Below, one piece after another: positions 25,682 to 34,463 of a stretch of DNA of 36,206 bases (the first letter of the stretch is position 1; each line of letters opens with the position of its first letter). The stretch lies in assembly GCA_022768825.1 (NCBI GenBank), contig JALEJB010000100.1, forward strand, positions 1 through 36,206. The letters are read 5' to 3'. Origin of the DNA: Lachnospiraceae bacterium. Its GTDB lineage: Bacteria > Bacillota > Clostridia > Lachnospirales > Lachnospiraceae. The position numbers and the translations under genes were made by a program. Below the pieces are notes generated by a model. That model was not told where the DNA came from and did not search any database. It saw only the letters and a program-made list of their open reading frames with translations.

Positions 25682-27019
25682 ATGAAGAACGGGATGGTTA
25701 CGAACAGATCTTGGTATAGCGGATTGTTGTATGAATCAGATGTTGCTTATTTTAAACGTGTTTCGGAAAACATGGATGACAGTGATGCTTCTCTGGCACT
25801 GTATCAGCTGTCTGACTATCTGTACCGCTATTACGGCAAAAAGGTTATCATCCTGTTGGATGAGTACGACACACCGATGCAGGAAGCTTATGTAAATGGA
25901 TTCTGGGATGAACTGGTATCCTTTACCAGAAGTATGTTTAATTCTGCATTCAAGACCAATCCCTGGTTGGAGCGCGCCATCATGACAGGAATCACCAGAG
26001 TCAGCAGGGAGTCTATGTTTTCTGATCTGAATAACCTGAAAGTGGTGACCACCACCTCTGATGAATATTCGACTTCCTTTGGCTTTACAGAGGAGGAGGT
26101 CTTTGCTGCGTTGGATGAGTGCGGACGCTCTGATCAGAAACAGCAGGTGAAACAGTGGTATGACGGCTTTATTTTTGGGGAGCATCCGGATATTTATAAT
26201 CCATGGTCTATCCTGAATTTTTTAGACACGGGAAATTTTACTACTTACTGGGCAAATACCAGCTCCAACAGTCTGGTAGGAAAGCTTTTGCGGGAAGGAA
26301 ACCGTAGAATCAAGGAGAAATTTGAGACACTGCTCCGGGGAGAGAACATACAGTCAGCGATCGATGAGCAGATCGTGTATAGCCAGCTGGATGGAAATGA
26401 AAGGGCAGTCTGGAGTCTGCTGTTGGCAAGCGGGTATTTGAAAGTGGTGTCCTTTGAAAGCTATCGGGATATTCCGGAGGGGACGAATCCTAAATATGAG
26501 CTGGCACTGACCAATCTGGAAGTCAGGCTGATGTTTGGAAATATGATACGTGACTGGTTTGCGGCAGCAGAGGCAGATTACAATGATTTTATCAAGGCAT
26601 TGCTGCTTGGAGATGTCAAGGCGATGAATGCTTACATGAATCGTGTGTCTTTGGATGTGTTCAGTTATTTTGACACCGGAAAACGGCCGTCCGGAGAGGA
26701 ACCGGAGCGCTTTTATCATGGGTTTGTACTTGGACTGATCGTGGATCTGCAGGGCAGATATGTGATCACTTCAAATCGGGAGAGCGGATTTGGCAGATAT
26801 GACGTCGTGCTGGAGCCAAAGGATCCGAAAGTGGATGATGCGATCATCTTAGAATTCAAGGTACATGACCCGGAGGACGAGGCGACGCTAAAAGAAACGG
26901 TGCAGGCTGCGCTCTCTCAGATTAAGGAAAAGCAGTATGCAAAAGCCCTGACTGCTAGAGGCATTCCTTCAGAGCATATCCGAAGCTATGGGTTTGCGTT
27001 TGAGGGGAAAAAGTATTGA
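25682..27019 (+). pseudogene. N-terminally truncated AAA-ATPase-like / PD-(D/E)XK (DUF1703) protein
   Basis: The 445 residues match the large AAA_ATPase-like plus PDDEXK_9/DUF1703 family, normally around 550 aa. Retained parts are Walker B KKVIILLDEYDTPMQ, the sensor region AIMTGITRVSRESMFS, KQWYDGFIFGE with YNPWSILNFLD, and a C-terminal nuclease-like domain (SGFGRYDVVLEPKD...IILEFKVHD, the D and ExK positions). The N-terminal ~100-130 residues, which hold the Walker A P-loop, are missing. The reading frame is open only back to a stop near 25634, right after the truncated terminator repeat, and no SD precedes the ATG. It is best read as a 5'-truncated remnant of a mobile or defence-associated gene. 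A good terminator follows. Confidence 0.8.
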
Positions 27020-27074
27020 TCGGATGAAAAAGCACGACTGTATGATAGAAAAAATGGAAACGTAGAGTTATAAA

Positions 27075-27113
27075 AATGTTCGGGTCTTCAAATGAGACCC
27101 GGACATTTTTTTG
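27075..27113 (+). terminator. Terminator after the AAA/nuclease fragment
   Basis: AATGTTCGGGTCT pairs with AGACCCGGACATT (13 bp, one G-U), loop TCAAATG, then a run of T residues. Confidence 0.88.
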
Positions 27114-27148
27114 AGTGGGTGTTTGCAAGTTTGAGTATCTGCAAAAAG

Positions 27149-27220
27149 CAAAAGTCCGCGTCGTGCGTACCAAAAGGGAAACTGAATTTGCTAAAATGTA
27201 ACAAATGGCAGACAGTGTCT
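27149..27220 (+). promoter_or_regulatory. Shared 72-nt promoter-like module, copy B
   Basis: Dyad GTCCGC (27154) and GCGTAC (27165) with a different 5-nt spacer (GTCGT), extended -10 TGCTAAAAT (hexamer 27192-27197), then AGACAGTGTCT. An extra AGGCAGTGTC follows before the AAAGAAAGGAG SD of the BIG2-esterase gene. Confidence 0.65.
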
Positions 27221-27249
27221 AAGGCAGTGTCAAAAGAAAGGAGAAACTT

Positions 27250-29124
27250 ATGAACAAAATTGTAAAACGCGTGATGAACATGTTTGTTGCAGGAGCGATG
27301 GCACTCAGCCTTCTTGCGCCGGTCACCGGGGTTTCGGCTGCAAGCCGGAATCAGGTCGTTGAGGTTCCGGTGAATTTTACCAATTCCGGATGGGAGGATG
27401 ACTGGGACAGCAATTCCTTAACAAATGTCAATTTTTGGAATTTCAGTGAACCGTCTTCCTATTCGGAGCGTTATACCTTAAGCTATAAGCTTTACATTCC
27501 GGTATCTTTTCTAAAAGCGGAATCTGCGATTCATATTGACGGGGGCTTGAATTTAAATGATGCGTCAGCAGAAGAATGGAAATATGCGGGATGGTTGATT
27601 TTTCCTAGTGTGGTTTTGCATGAAGATTTATCTCTTACCGTATGGGATGAGGAACAGCAGAAGGATGTTCCGGTGGATTATGCAACAGTTAAGAAAAGCG
27701 GAGAGTTCTATGTGTTGACATACAAAGCAGAAAACGGAGTGCTGAACACGGACGATGCAAAGAGTGATGTGACGAAAGCCGAGAAGGTAGCTGTTGATCC
27801 AAACATTCTTATTAAGGGAATCAACATTACTGCAAAGAACAGTGCTGTCTATTTGGATGATATTCGGATTGCCAAGGCAGATGGAACGGTTCTCGCAAGT
27901 AAGAACTACACTTCTGCCCGCAGTGTGGATGCAAACTGCATCATCGCTCCAAAGAATGACTGGGAGAAGGATGCAAAAGCGTTAAAGATCGTGACGCTCA
28001 CAGCCAGTAAATCATTAACGGTAAAATCTACCAAAGTAACTGTCGGGATTGGAAAGACTGCGAAGATTTCCGCCACAGCAACACCGACAGCAAAGATTAC
28101 CTACAAATCTTCCAACAAGAAGATCGCTACGGTAAACGCCAAGGGTGTGATTACCGGAAAGAAAGCCGGTAAGGCAGTTATTTTTGTCAAAGCGAACGGC
28201 AAGACCGTAAAGGTAACGGTTACGGTAAAGAAATCCGTGTCTGTTAAGTCCGTGGCTGCTTCAAACACAATGCCGGAAGATTACTCTACCAAGCCTGTGA
28301 AGTTTCAATCGAAGATTGATGCCTTTCACAAAAAAATCAAGGAAATACCTCTTACAGATGAAGAAACCGAATATAGCAAGGCTGCTGGAATTTCACTGCG
28401 GCGGCTTGAGATCGACGGCACACAGCTTTATGAAGCCCGTCCAAACGATGGCAAGGTAAAGCCACTTCTGATCCAGATGCACGGTGGCGGCTGGCACAAG
28501 GAATGGGGTCTGGCGGTGGATATTGCCGCTGAAAGCGGTCTTTGTGTCGTATCGATCGACGAGGCAGGCGCGGGAGACTCAAAGGACGGCCCGCTTCAAG
28601 GACCCGCCGCATATATGGAGACAGTCAAGGATATTGATTCGATCATCGAATATTACAACACCCGTTCTGATGTTGACGCTTCTAATTTTGGGCTAACGGG
28701 TTACTCTATGGGCGGCACGCTTTCATTTTATTATGTGGTTTACGGTAAATATAAGCCGACGGCTATTTGTCCGTGCAACCCTTCCGTTGACCTCACAGGA
28801 GAGGGTCCTGCCTGGGATTGCTTCAACAAGGGTGCAAGCGGGCAGACACCAATCTGGACGGAAGATCAGATCTGGGCGTTTACGGTGGCAACCGCACCGA
28901 AAAATCACCCCGAGATGTTCAAGGACATTTGGATGTACATCTGCGTCGGAGCCGATGACGACACACACTCTCCTGCAAACGTTGAGAAATTTGTAAAATC
29001 CGTCAAGGCGCTCGGAAGCAAAAAGATTGTGTTCCGCTGCTACAAGAATGTGGGTCATGAAACCCCTGCCAGCTGGGAGAAGAATGAGCAACAGCAGTTC
29101 TATAAAAAATTGCTGAATTCCTGA
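27250..29124 (+). CDS. Secreted BIG2 protein with C-terminal alpha/beta-hydrolase (esterase-like) domain
   Basis: A 624-aa exported protein. The signal peptide (about 1-31) is rich in AGAMALSLLAP. Next is a beta-rich, CBM-like N-terminal domain of about 200 residues (VVEVPVNFTNSGW ... KNSAVYLDDIRIAKADGTVLA), a single BIG2 domain (about 255-330, YKSSNKKIATVNAKGVITGKK), and an alpha/beta hydrolase (about 345-624). The hydrolase has an oxyanion-hole HGGG, the nucleophile elbow GYSMGG, an acidic CVGADDDTH loop and a C-terminal His in NVGHETP. This suggests deacylation of polysaccharide, but the substrate is not determinable. It begins after copy B of the promoter module and lies 90 nt before the GH5-LRR gene. 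The 34777 gene is a shorter paralog lacking the esterase. Confidence 0.85.
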   Translation: MNKIVKRVMNMFVAGAMALSLLAPVTGVSAASRNQVVEVPVNFTNSGWEDDWDSNSLTNVNFWNFSEPSSYSERYTLSYKLYIPVSFLKAESAIHIDGGLNLNDASAEEWKYAGWLIFPSVVLHEDLSLTVWDEEQQKDVPVDYATVKKSGEFYVLTYKAENGVLNTDDAKSDVTKAEKVAVDPNILIKGINITAKNSAVYLDDIRIAKADGTVLASKNYTSARSVDANCIIAPKNDWEKDAKALKIVTLTASKSLTVKSTKVTVGIGKTAKISATATPTAKITYKSSNKKIATVNAKGVITGKKAGKAVIFVKANGKTVKVTVTVKKSVSVKSVAASNTMPEDYSTKPVKFQSKIDAFHKKIKEIPLTDEETEYSKAAGISLRRLEIDGTQLYEARPNDGKVKPLLIQMHGGGWHKEWGLAVDIAAESGLCVVSIDEAGAGDSKDGPLQGPAAYMETVKDIDSIIEYYNTRSDVDASNFGLTGYSMGGTLSFYYVVYGKYKPTAICPCNPSVDLTGEGPAWDCFNKGASGQTPIWTEDQIWAFTVATAPKNHPEMFKDIWMYICVGADDDTHSPANVEKFVKSVKALGSKKIVFRCYKNVGHETPASWEKNEQQQFYKKLLNS

Positions 29125-29214
29125 TAAGATGCGGGAAATAAGAAACGAAAAAAGCTCGTTTCTGTGAAGGTACTGAACAGATACAAAAGTTCATTGGGAA
29201 AGGAAACAACTGGT

Positions 29215-31251
29215 ATGAAAAAGAAAATGAAAAAACTGGTTGCGGGAATTCTGGTTGCGGCGCTCGTGATTGCGGGTGCCACGCCAGCATCGGAAGTAGA
29301 AACCGTTTTTGCGGGGACAACGGAGGAGCAGATCAAGACACCGATAGAGGCGGTCAGTGAGATGACCTGGGGCGTGAACCTGGCGGATCAATATATGGAT
29401 ATCTGCAACACGACCCAGGACTGCACGGTGGGATACAGTAAGTTTCCGCCGGTCGGGTTTGCGATTTGGTTCTGGAACGAAAATTTTGAAATGCTGGCGG
29501 AGTACGAGCCACACCGCACGACCATTCCGGTGAGCGTGCCCCTTCCCGATTATGATAAGAAGGACAGTTGGGTTGACGGACTGTTTACCATGAGTGTCAT
29601 GCTCACCGACCCGAAGCCGACCGTAAAGTTGAAGATGTCCGGCAGCAGGCTTGTCCTTGCGGATGGCAGCACGATCGCACTTGACTTTATGGACAAAACC
29701 TATTGTGCGGATTCCTTTGCCGAGCCGGACGAGAACGGCTGGGCGACTTGCCCATTGGATTTTGACAAGAGCAAGCTCCCAAAGAAAAGTCCAAAGCTGA
29801 ATGGGGCGTTTTTTGAGACAACCGTCAAGCTGCTCAACGTCTCGCTCCCGAAGGGCAAGACGAAGGCTGATTATTATTTCCAGTATTATGCTAAGGTGAA
29901 AATGGATCAGTACAAACTGACCGACCAATTTTTTGACGAGGGTGCGAATGTCGTGCGCCTGCCAGTCACCTGGACGCCCTTCACGGACGATAAGACCTTC
30001 GAGATTGAGAAGGAGTGGCTTGATGCGGTAAAGCGGGAGGTGGACTATATCATCGGTCGGGGCGCATACTGCATTCTGGATCTGCACAATGATTATCTCA
30101 TGACTTCCTACGTCGGCGATCACTGGGATGAGCGGTGGATGTATGATAAGTACAAGCCCTATGTGGATGAGCGTTTTGCCACGATGTGGGGACAGATCGC
30201 AGAGTATTTCAAGGACTATTCCCAGAAGCTGATTTTTGAACCCTTTAATGAGCCGACCATGCAGTGGAGGGAAGACAGTCCGGACGATTTCGAGGAAGTG
30301 CAGGCAAGGCGTGTCAACGAGCTGAATGCGCTGTTTGTCGAGACGGTGCGAGCAACGGGCGGAAACAACAGAACCCGCTTTCTGTACCTTCCGGCGGGAA
30401 ATTACTGCGACGAGACATGGCTTTCAAAGCTTGTGCTCCCGGAGGATGATTACCTAATGGTCGCAGTTCACTCCTATGATGAGATGGAAGGTTATGAAGG
30501 AGAAAAACTCGACTACAAGGCGGAAATCGATGATATGTTTGGAGTGATCCGTGATTTTACGGAGAAAACCGGTGTGCCTGTGATTGTCGGGGAGACCGGT
30601 GTTATGTACATGCACAGCGAGAAGGAACTGCTGGATCCGGTGTCCTACTATTTCAAAAAGGGCAGGGAGTGTGGTGTTCCGAGCCTTTGGTGGGAGGATT
30701 ATTTTGTCGGTGATGATGCCCACTGGCTGTACGATAAAGAACATGGAAAATGGGGAAGACCCCGGCTTTTACAGGCAATCAAACAGGCGGCGGGAAGTGC
30801 CGACAATTTGAGAGATGAGGGTAGCCTGATCTCGGATGGCGGTACGGAGGCAGTGTATAAGATCACTTCCGTGAAGAATAAAACGCTGGAGTACAAAAAG
30901 AGTACGAGAAAAGGCATAAAGACTGCGGTGATTCCCGATACGGTGAAAATCGACGGCATTTCCTACAAGGTGACATCCATCGCAGCGAATGCCTTTGCAG
31001 GAAATACCTCGCTAAAGAAGGTCACGATTGGGAAAAATGTCACATCCATCGGCTCGAAGGCCTTCTATAAGTGCAAAAATCTGCGGACGATTGTCGTGAA
31101 GACGGACAAGCTCACATTAAAGACAGTCGGGAAAAATGCGTTTAGCGAGGGGAACACCAAACCGAAGGTGCAGACGAATAAGAGTGTGAGAAAAAGCTAT
31201 TCGAAAATCTTTGTGAAAAGAGGGATGTCTGCGAAAGCGAAATTTGTATAA
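29215..31251 (+). CDS. Secreted GH5-type glycoside hydrolase with C-terminal BspA-like LRR
   Basis: A 678-aa exported enzyme paralogous to the SLH-GH5 at 23311. After a signal peptide (MKKKMKKLVAGILVAALVIAGA) the barrel opens with EMTWGVNLADQYMDIC. The same ~150-residue beta-rich insertion follows (FAIWFWNENFEMLAEYEPHRT ... KLPKKSPKLNGAFFETT), then NVVRLPVTWTPF, LDLHNDY, acid/base Glu in FEPFNEPTMQW, nucleophile Glu in VIVGETGV and LWWEDYF. The C-terminus carries a BspA/LRR_5 segment (VTSIAANAFAGNTSLKKVTIGKNVTSIGSKAF) in place of SLH repeats. The start was moved from 29164 to ATG 29215, with AAAGGA about 10 nt upstream. It is probably co-transcribed with the esterase gene: deacylation plus backbone cleavage. 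Confidence 0.85.
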   Translation: MKKKMKKLVAGILVAALVIAGATPASEVETVFAGTTEEQIKTPIEAVSEMTWGVNLADQYMDICNTTQDCTVGYSKFPPVGFAIWFWNENFEMLAEYEPHRTTIPVSVPLPDYDKKDSWVDGLFTMSVMLTDPKPTVKLKMSGSRLVLADGSTIALDFMDKTYCADSFAEPDENGWATCPLDFDKSKLPKKSPKLNGAFFETTVKLLNVSLPKGKTKADYYFQYYAKVKMDQYKLTDQFFDEGANVVRLPVTWTPFTDDKTFEIEKEWLDAVKREVDYIIGRGAYCILDLHNDYLMTSYVGDHWDERWMYDKYKPYVDERFATMWGQIAEYFKDYSQKLIFEPFNEPTMQWREDSPDDFEEVQARRVNELNALFVETVRATGGNNRTRFLYLPAGNYCDETWLSKLVLPEDDYLMVAVHSYDEMEGYEGEKLDYKAEIDDMFGVIRDFTEKTGVPVIVGETGVMYMHSEKELLDPVSYYFKKGRECGVPSLWWEDYFVGDDAHWLYDKEHGKWGRPRLLQAIKQAAGSADNLRDEGSLISDGGTEAVYKITSVKNKTLEYKKSTRKGIKTAVIPDTVKIDGISYKVTSIAANAFAGNTSLKKVTIGKNVTSIGSKAFYKCKNLRTIVVKTDKLTLKTVGKNAFSEGNTKPKVQTNKSVRKSYSKIFVKRGMSAKAKFV

Positions 31252-31299
31252 ATTTCGAAAGCATATGAAGTCCTAACCGAAAGGTGAAAGAAATCTGAT

Positions 31300-31348
31300 A
31301 AGGGCAGCTTGTTTTCAGACAGGAAAGCAGGCTGCCCTTGATTTTTTT
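31300..31348 (+). terminator. Terminator of the esterase-GH5 operon (hairpin motif copy B)
   Basis: AAGGGCAGC pairs with GCTGCCCTT (9 bp). The loop region carries TTGTTTTCAGACAGGAAAGC with internal pairing, and GATTTTTTT follows. The loop sequence recurs at 25541 and near 35772. Confidence 0.85.
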
Positions 31349-31394
31349 CATAGGAAATTTCGCCCAATTTTCCATGAAACAAAATGCTCCGCAA

Positions 31395-31420
31395 GGATGC
31401 GCAAAGCGCATTCTTTTTTT
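31395..31420 (+). terminator. Second terminator-like hairpin
   Basis: GGATGCGC-AAA-GCGCATTC (8 bp, one G-U) followed by seven T residues, about 50 nt after the first terminator. Confidence 0.65.
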
Positions 31421-31454
31421 ATCTTGAAAGGAGATAAAGCCTCCGGCGGATTGC

Positions 31455-31533
31455 AGAGGTGCGCAGAAGAAGAATGTCATGCAAAGCATGACGCGCACCT
31501 CTTTCAAGTACGCCAAGGCGTACTTGAAAGAGG
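31455..31533 (+). ncRNA. Overlapping, mutually exclusive hairpins upstream of the STK-LRR gene
   Basis: Hairpin 1: AGAGGTGCGC (31455) pairs with GCGCACCTCT (31493), enclosing GTCATGC-AAA-GCATGAC. Hairpin 2: CCTCTTTCAAGTACGCC (31498) pairs perfectly with GGCGTACTTGAAAGAGG (17 bp, AA loop). Bases 31498-31502 are needed by both. GCCTCCGGCGG just before them resembles an intergenic repeat seen in gut Firmicutes, from memory. It may be a mobile hairpin repeat or a regulatory RNA. Confidence 0.5.
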
Positions 31534-31536
31534 GCT

Positions 31537-31565
31537 TGTACTTCGGGAAAAAGAGCGCGTATAAT
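31537..31565 (+). promoter_or_regulatory. Putative promoter of the STK-LRR gene
   Basis: TTGTAC, about 18 nt, TATAAT (31560-31565), giving a leader of about 40 nt to the GTG at 31613. Confidence 0.5.
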
Positions 31566-31612
31566 AGAAAGTATCATAGATTTTAATAGACGTACCGGTT
31601 TGGAGGAGTAAC

Positions 31613-33358
31613 GTGGGAATATACGAGGCATTCAAGAACTTTTATGGAGAAGGCTATGCGGAGACACTGCCGCAGGATCTGGTGGAGGCATATGAGATCG
31701 AAGCGTGTTTGAGCTGTGTGGACGGCTGCGATACGCTGCTTCTCGTACAAAAGTCAACCGGAAAAAAGATGGTGGCGAAATGCTATACGGAGGACAGCGC
31801 ACTGTTTGATCAGACGGAGTGTGAACAAATGGCGGGTGTGCATTGCGACGCACTGCCTTACTTTGTCGGAGAGTATAGAAACGAAACATATCGCTGTATT
31901 TTGCGGGAATATATAGAAGGCGTATCCTTGGATGAGTATGTCAAAGGGCATATCATGACCGAGGATGTTGCAAGAGATCTGGCAATTGCGCTGGCAGAGG
32001 CGATGAAGGCACTACATACCAGTGATCCGGTCATTATTCACCGGGACATCAAACCGAAGAACATCATTGTACGGGATGATGGCAGTGTGGCACTCATCGA
32101 TCTGGGCATCAGCCGTGTGTACAAGAAAGAGTCAAACAGCGATACCATATTTCGCGGAACGGAAGGGTTTGCACCGCCGGAGCAGTATGGCTTTATGCAG
32201 ACGGATATCCGCTCGGACATCTATTCCTTTGGCGTGGTATTGTCATGGCTTCTGACCGGAAAAGAACAGCCCATCCGAATTCCTTTGACAAAGATGGAAG
32301 AGATCGCGGCAAAATGTTGTGCCTTTGCACCGGAAAAGCGTTACAAAAATGATGACGAGCTGCTGGATGCATTGCTTCGGACGACAAGGGAATCCATTGC
32401 ACGCAGAAGGAAAAAGACCAGATGGGCAGCAGTTTTGGCATCGGTACTGGCAGTATGTGTGACGGCCGGCGCACTCTCGTACCGGACACTGCTCCATGCC
32501 AGATCTGTGAAATTTCAGGAGCCGTTGATCGAGGAAGCGGTGCGGCTTGTGCTGGATCGACCGGATGGAGCACTGACGATGGATGATCTGGCACAGGTAG
32601 AAGAACTCTACATACAGTCGGATACGGCTTGCGCTTCCATGGATGAATTCTATGAGGTGCGCAGTGTGTGGTTTGGGACGGATACCCGGATTCGCGGCCC
32701 TATTACAGATCTGTCAGATCTGTCTCATATGCCAAATCTGAAGATCGCGTATATCGAAGCGGAGCAGATCGCTGATTTATCCCCGATGAAGGAACTGGAT
32801 GAGCTGCAGCGGATCGATCTGGCATGTAATAATATTTCGGATCTCTCGCCGCTTGAGGGCAAAGAAACATTATTGGAGGTTGATTTCCTTGATAATGGGA
32901 CGCTGGAGGGAATTGAGGCTGTCCGTACATGGACGGCGATCCGATCACTGAGTCTTGAAAATACCGGAAGCTATGATGGCAGTCCGGTGGGGGAATTTCA
33001 AAGATATGAGTTTCTTGGAATTAAAAATAATTCGGACGCATGGAAGTATCTACCGGGGATGCATATCGATGCGCTGGCGATTGGGTATGCTGGACAGAAG
33101 AATCTTGATTGTATCCGGGATGTTGCCTATATTGGAACACTGTATATTTCCAATTCGGATATACGGGACATCTCGGCACTGAAAGGGCGGGAGGATATTG
33201 CATTACTGAATATGGAAGGTTGTATGATCGATGATCTGTCGCCGCTGTTTCAGATGCCAAATCTTGTGACCGTGGAGATGAGCGCCAGCGAACAGTACCG
33301 GATGGAAGAACTGATCGCGGAGTATGGCGAACCCGGATTTCAGATCATTTATATCTGA
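31613..33358 (+). CDS. Receptor-like Ser/Thr protein kinase with TM segment and LRR ectodomain
   Basis: A 581-aa protein. The N-terminal Hanks-type kinase (about 25-260) has the ATP-anchoring Lys in MVAKCY (about K56), the catalytic loop HRDIKPKN (143-150), DLG in place of DFG (163-165), and an activation-loop end GTEGFAPPEQYG. The glycine loop is degenerate. A basic stop-transfer stretch (RRRKKTR) precedes one TM helix (about 271-289), so the C-terminal ~290 residues lie outside the cell. They contain leucine-rich repeats (LSDLSHMPNLKIAYIEAEQI, ISDLSPLEGKETLLEVDFL, IDDLSPLFQMPNLVTVEMS). The usual PASTA sensor of Firmicute kinases is absent. The GTG start has GGAGGAG 4 nt upstream. A paralog starts at 36070 and a relic lies at 25559. 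A surface-sensing role for neighbouring secreted enzymes is inference. Confidence 0.87.
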   Translation: MGIYEAFKNFYGEGYAETLPQDLVEAYEIEACLSCVDGCDTLLLVQKSTGKKMVAKCYTEDSALFDQTECEQMAGVHCDALPYFVGEYRNETYRCILREYIEGVSLDEYVKGHIMTEDVARDLAIALAEAMKALHTSDPVIIHRDIKPKNIIVRDDGSVALIDLGISRVYKKESNSDTIFRGTEGFAPPEQYGFMQTDIRSDIYSFGVVLSWLLTGKEQPIRIPLTKMEEIAAKCCAFAPEKRYKNDDELLDALLRTTRESIARRRKKTRWAAVLASVLAVCVTAGALSYRTLLHARSVKFQEPLIEEAVRLVLDRPDGALTMDDLAQVEELYIQSDTACASMDEFYEVRSVWFGTDTRIRGPITDLSDLSHMPNLKIAYIEAEQIADLSPMKELDELQRIDLACNNISDLSPLEGKETLLEVDFLDNGTLEGIEAVRTWTAIRSLSLENTGSYDGSPVGEFQRYEFLGIKNNSDAWKYLPGMHIDALAIGYAGQKNLDCIRDVAYIGTLYISNSDIRDISALKGREDIALLNMEGCMIDDLSPLFQMPNLVTVEMSASEQYRMEELIAEYGEPGFQIIYI

Positions 33359-33379
33359 ACAAATTATTAGTTTTTAAGT

Positions 33380-33414
33380 GGAGCTGTCGCACTAAGTATG
33401 CGACAGCTCCTTAT
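33380..33414. terminator. Terminator between convergent STK-LRR and Abi genes
   Basis: GGAGCTGTCGCA pairs perfectly with TGCGACAGCTCC (12 bp, 7-nt loop) and is followed by TTATATATT. It lies between two convergent stops and could serve both strands, though the T-tract is weak. Confidence 0.75.
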
Positions 33415-33417
33415 ATA

Positions 33418-34365
33418 TTATAATTTATACCGAGTAATATTTGCCCAATTAGGAGGGAAATGCATTGCATGAAGTAATTTGCTTTTTTGTGTTGCCAATG
33501 TGGCAGTTGAAAAAGTATTAAACAGCTTGGTTAATTCTTTCTTTAGCGATTTAAAATCTTCTTTATCCAGTAGGTATCGAAAAGCTATGAGCAATGCAAA
33601 CATATCATGCTTACCATAAAGATACTGTGTTCCTTTTTGTGGTATTCCCATTTTCTTATGCAGTGCAGTGTCAGGAATTTCGAATCTGGTTTTAAACGAA
33701 AATAGACGCTCGTTATGTGCACATATATTACGAAAAATGGTAAGCACCTTTAGATACTGGATTAATTCTTTTTCTGTAATATTGCCATAATGTACGCTAA
33801 CCTTGGATTTTATACTTGGGAGCATAAAGGAATACATTTTTGAAGTTTGACCAAGAGTAAGAGTTTTCATGATTACCCATAATGGAACATTACCATATGT
33901 GTTTCTCTGATATACTACATAACTATGTTCAGTGTTCTGATTGGCTTCGTATGTCAATATAGATATCAGTTTAGAAATATCACGACTGTTTTTCTTGGAA
34001 ATATTGTAGTTGGTAGGACTTAAGTATGCTGACTGATTTTCAGAAAAAGCTTCACAGAAGGAATAAGAAATCAATGAGCGGATTTTTTGTTCGACATGAC
34101 AAATGTATTTAAATACAAGAGAACGGAGATTTTCATCAAATTCATATAATGCAACAATATCCGTAAAATTTGTACCTTCCTCGTATGTTCTTGTCATTGG
34201 ATTGTAGAATATATCTTTGTATCCATCGATTAAGGAGTAGTAGCCAATATCATGCAACTTTCCCTCTGCATATGACAAATCAGAAATATTAAGTTGTTTT
34301 TTCTGAGTCAGAACATTTAACTGATCAGAGTATGTAATAAAAGGTTTAATTGCTTTCTTTGGCAT
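33418..34365 (-). CDS. Abi_2 / AbiF-like HEPN RNase toxin
   Basis: This 315-aa protein matches the Abi_2 (AbiD/AbiF) abortive-infection family. The N-terminal part has KPFITYSDQLNVL and the family segment YYSLIDGYKDIF. A helical HEPN core follows, with FKYICHVEQKIRSLISYSF and the R-x4-H catalytic motif RNICAH (about 212-217, then NERLF), typical of HEPN ribonucleases. Such proteins cut RNA and arrest the cell on phage infection. The ORF-track start at 34473 was replaced by the ATG at 34365 (MPKKAIKPF), with GGAG 6 nt upstream. Directly upstream on the same strand is a short promoter-RNA-terminator unit, the layout reported for AbiF toxins with RNA antitoxins and discussed as ancestral to Cas13a (from memory). 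Confidence 0.85.
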   Translation of the reverse strand: MPKKAIKPFITYSDQLNVLTQKKQLNISDLSYAEGKLHDIGYYSLIDGYKDIFYNPMTRTYEEGTNFTDIVALYEFDENLRSLVFKYICHVEQKIRSLISYSFCEAFSENQSAYLSPTNYNISKKNSRDISKLISILTYEANQNTEHSYVVYQRNTYGNVPLWVIMKTLTLGQTSKMYSFMLPSIKSKVSVHYGNITEKELIQYLKVLTIFRNICAHNERLFSFKTRFEIPDTALHKKMGIPQKGTQYLYGKHDMFALLIAFRYLLDKEDFKSLKKELTKLFNTFSTATLATQKSKLLHAMHFPPNWANITRYKL

Positions 34366-34388
34366 ATTTTTCTCCATATATTTTGTAC

Positions 34389-34419
34389 AAAAAAAGGAAG
34401 GCCCGCAGGTCTTCCTTCC
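34389..34419 (-). terminator. Terminator between small RNA and Abi gene
   Basis: On the minus strand AAGGAAG-N10-CTTCCTT is followed by an uninterrupted T run. Its place between the RNA and the toxin gene would limit toxin transcription. Confidence 0.75.
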
Positions 34420-34457
34420 GGTCGCAGGCATCGCAAGTTTCTGCAACCTGATCACTA
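34389..34457 (-). ncRNA. Candidate small RNA antitoxin upstream of the Abi gene
   Basis: The predicted ~69-nt minus-strand RNA lies between a promoter at 34464-34492 and an intrinsic terminator. Stem 1 is GGTTGCAG / CTGCGACC (8 bp, one G-U) with a 13-nt loop. Stem 2 is the terminator AAGGAAG / CTTCCTT with loop ACCTGCGGGC and a T7 tract. CCTGCG occurs in both hairpins. The RNA ends 23 nt before the Abi start codon and contains no meaningful ORF. It fits the ncRNA-AbiF pairing; read-through past the terminator would supply the Abi mRNA. Confidence 0.65.
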
Positions 34458-34463
34458 ACAGAT

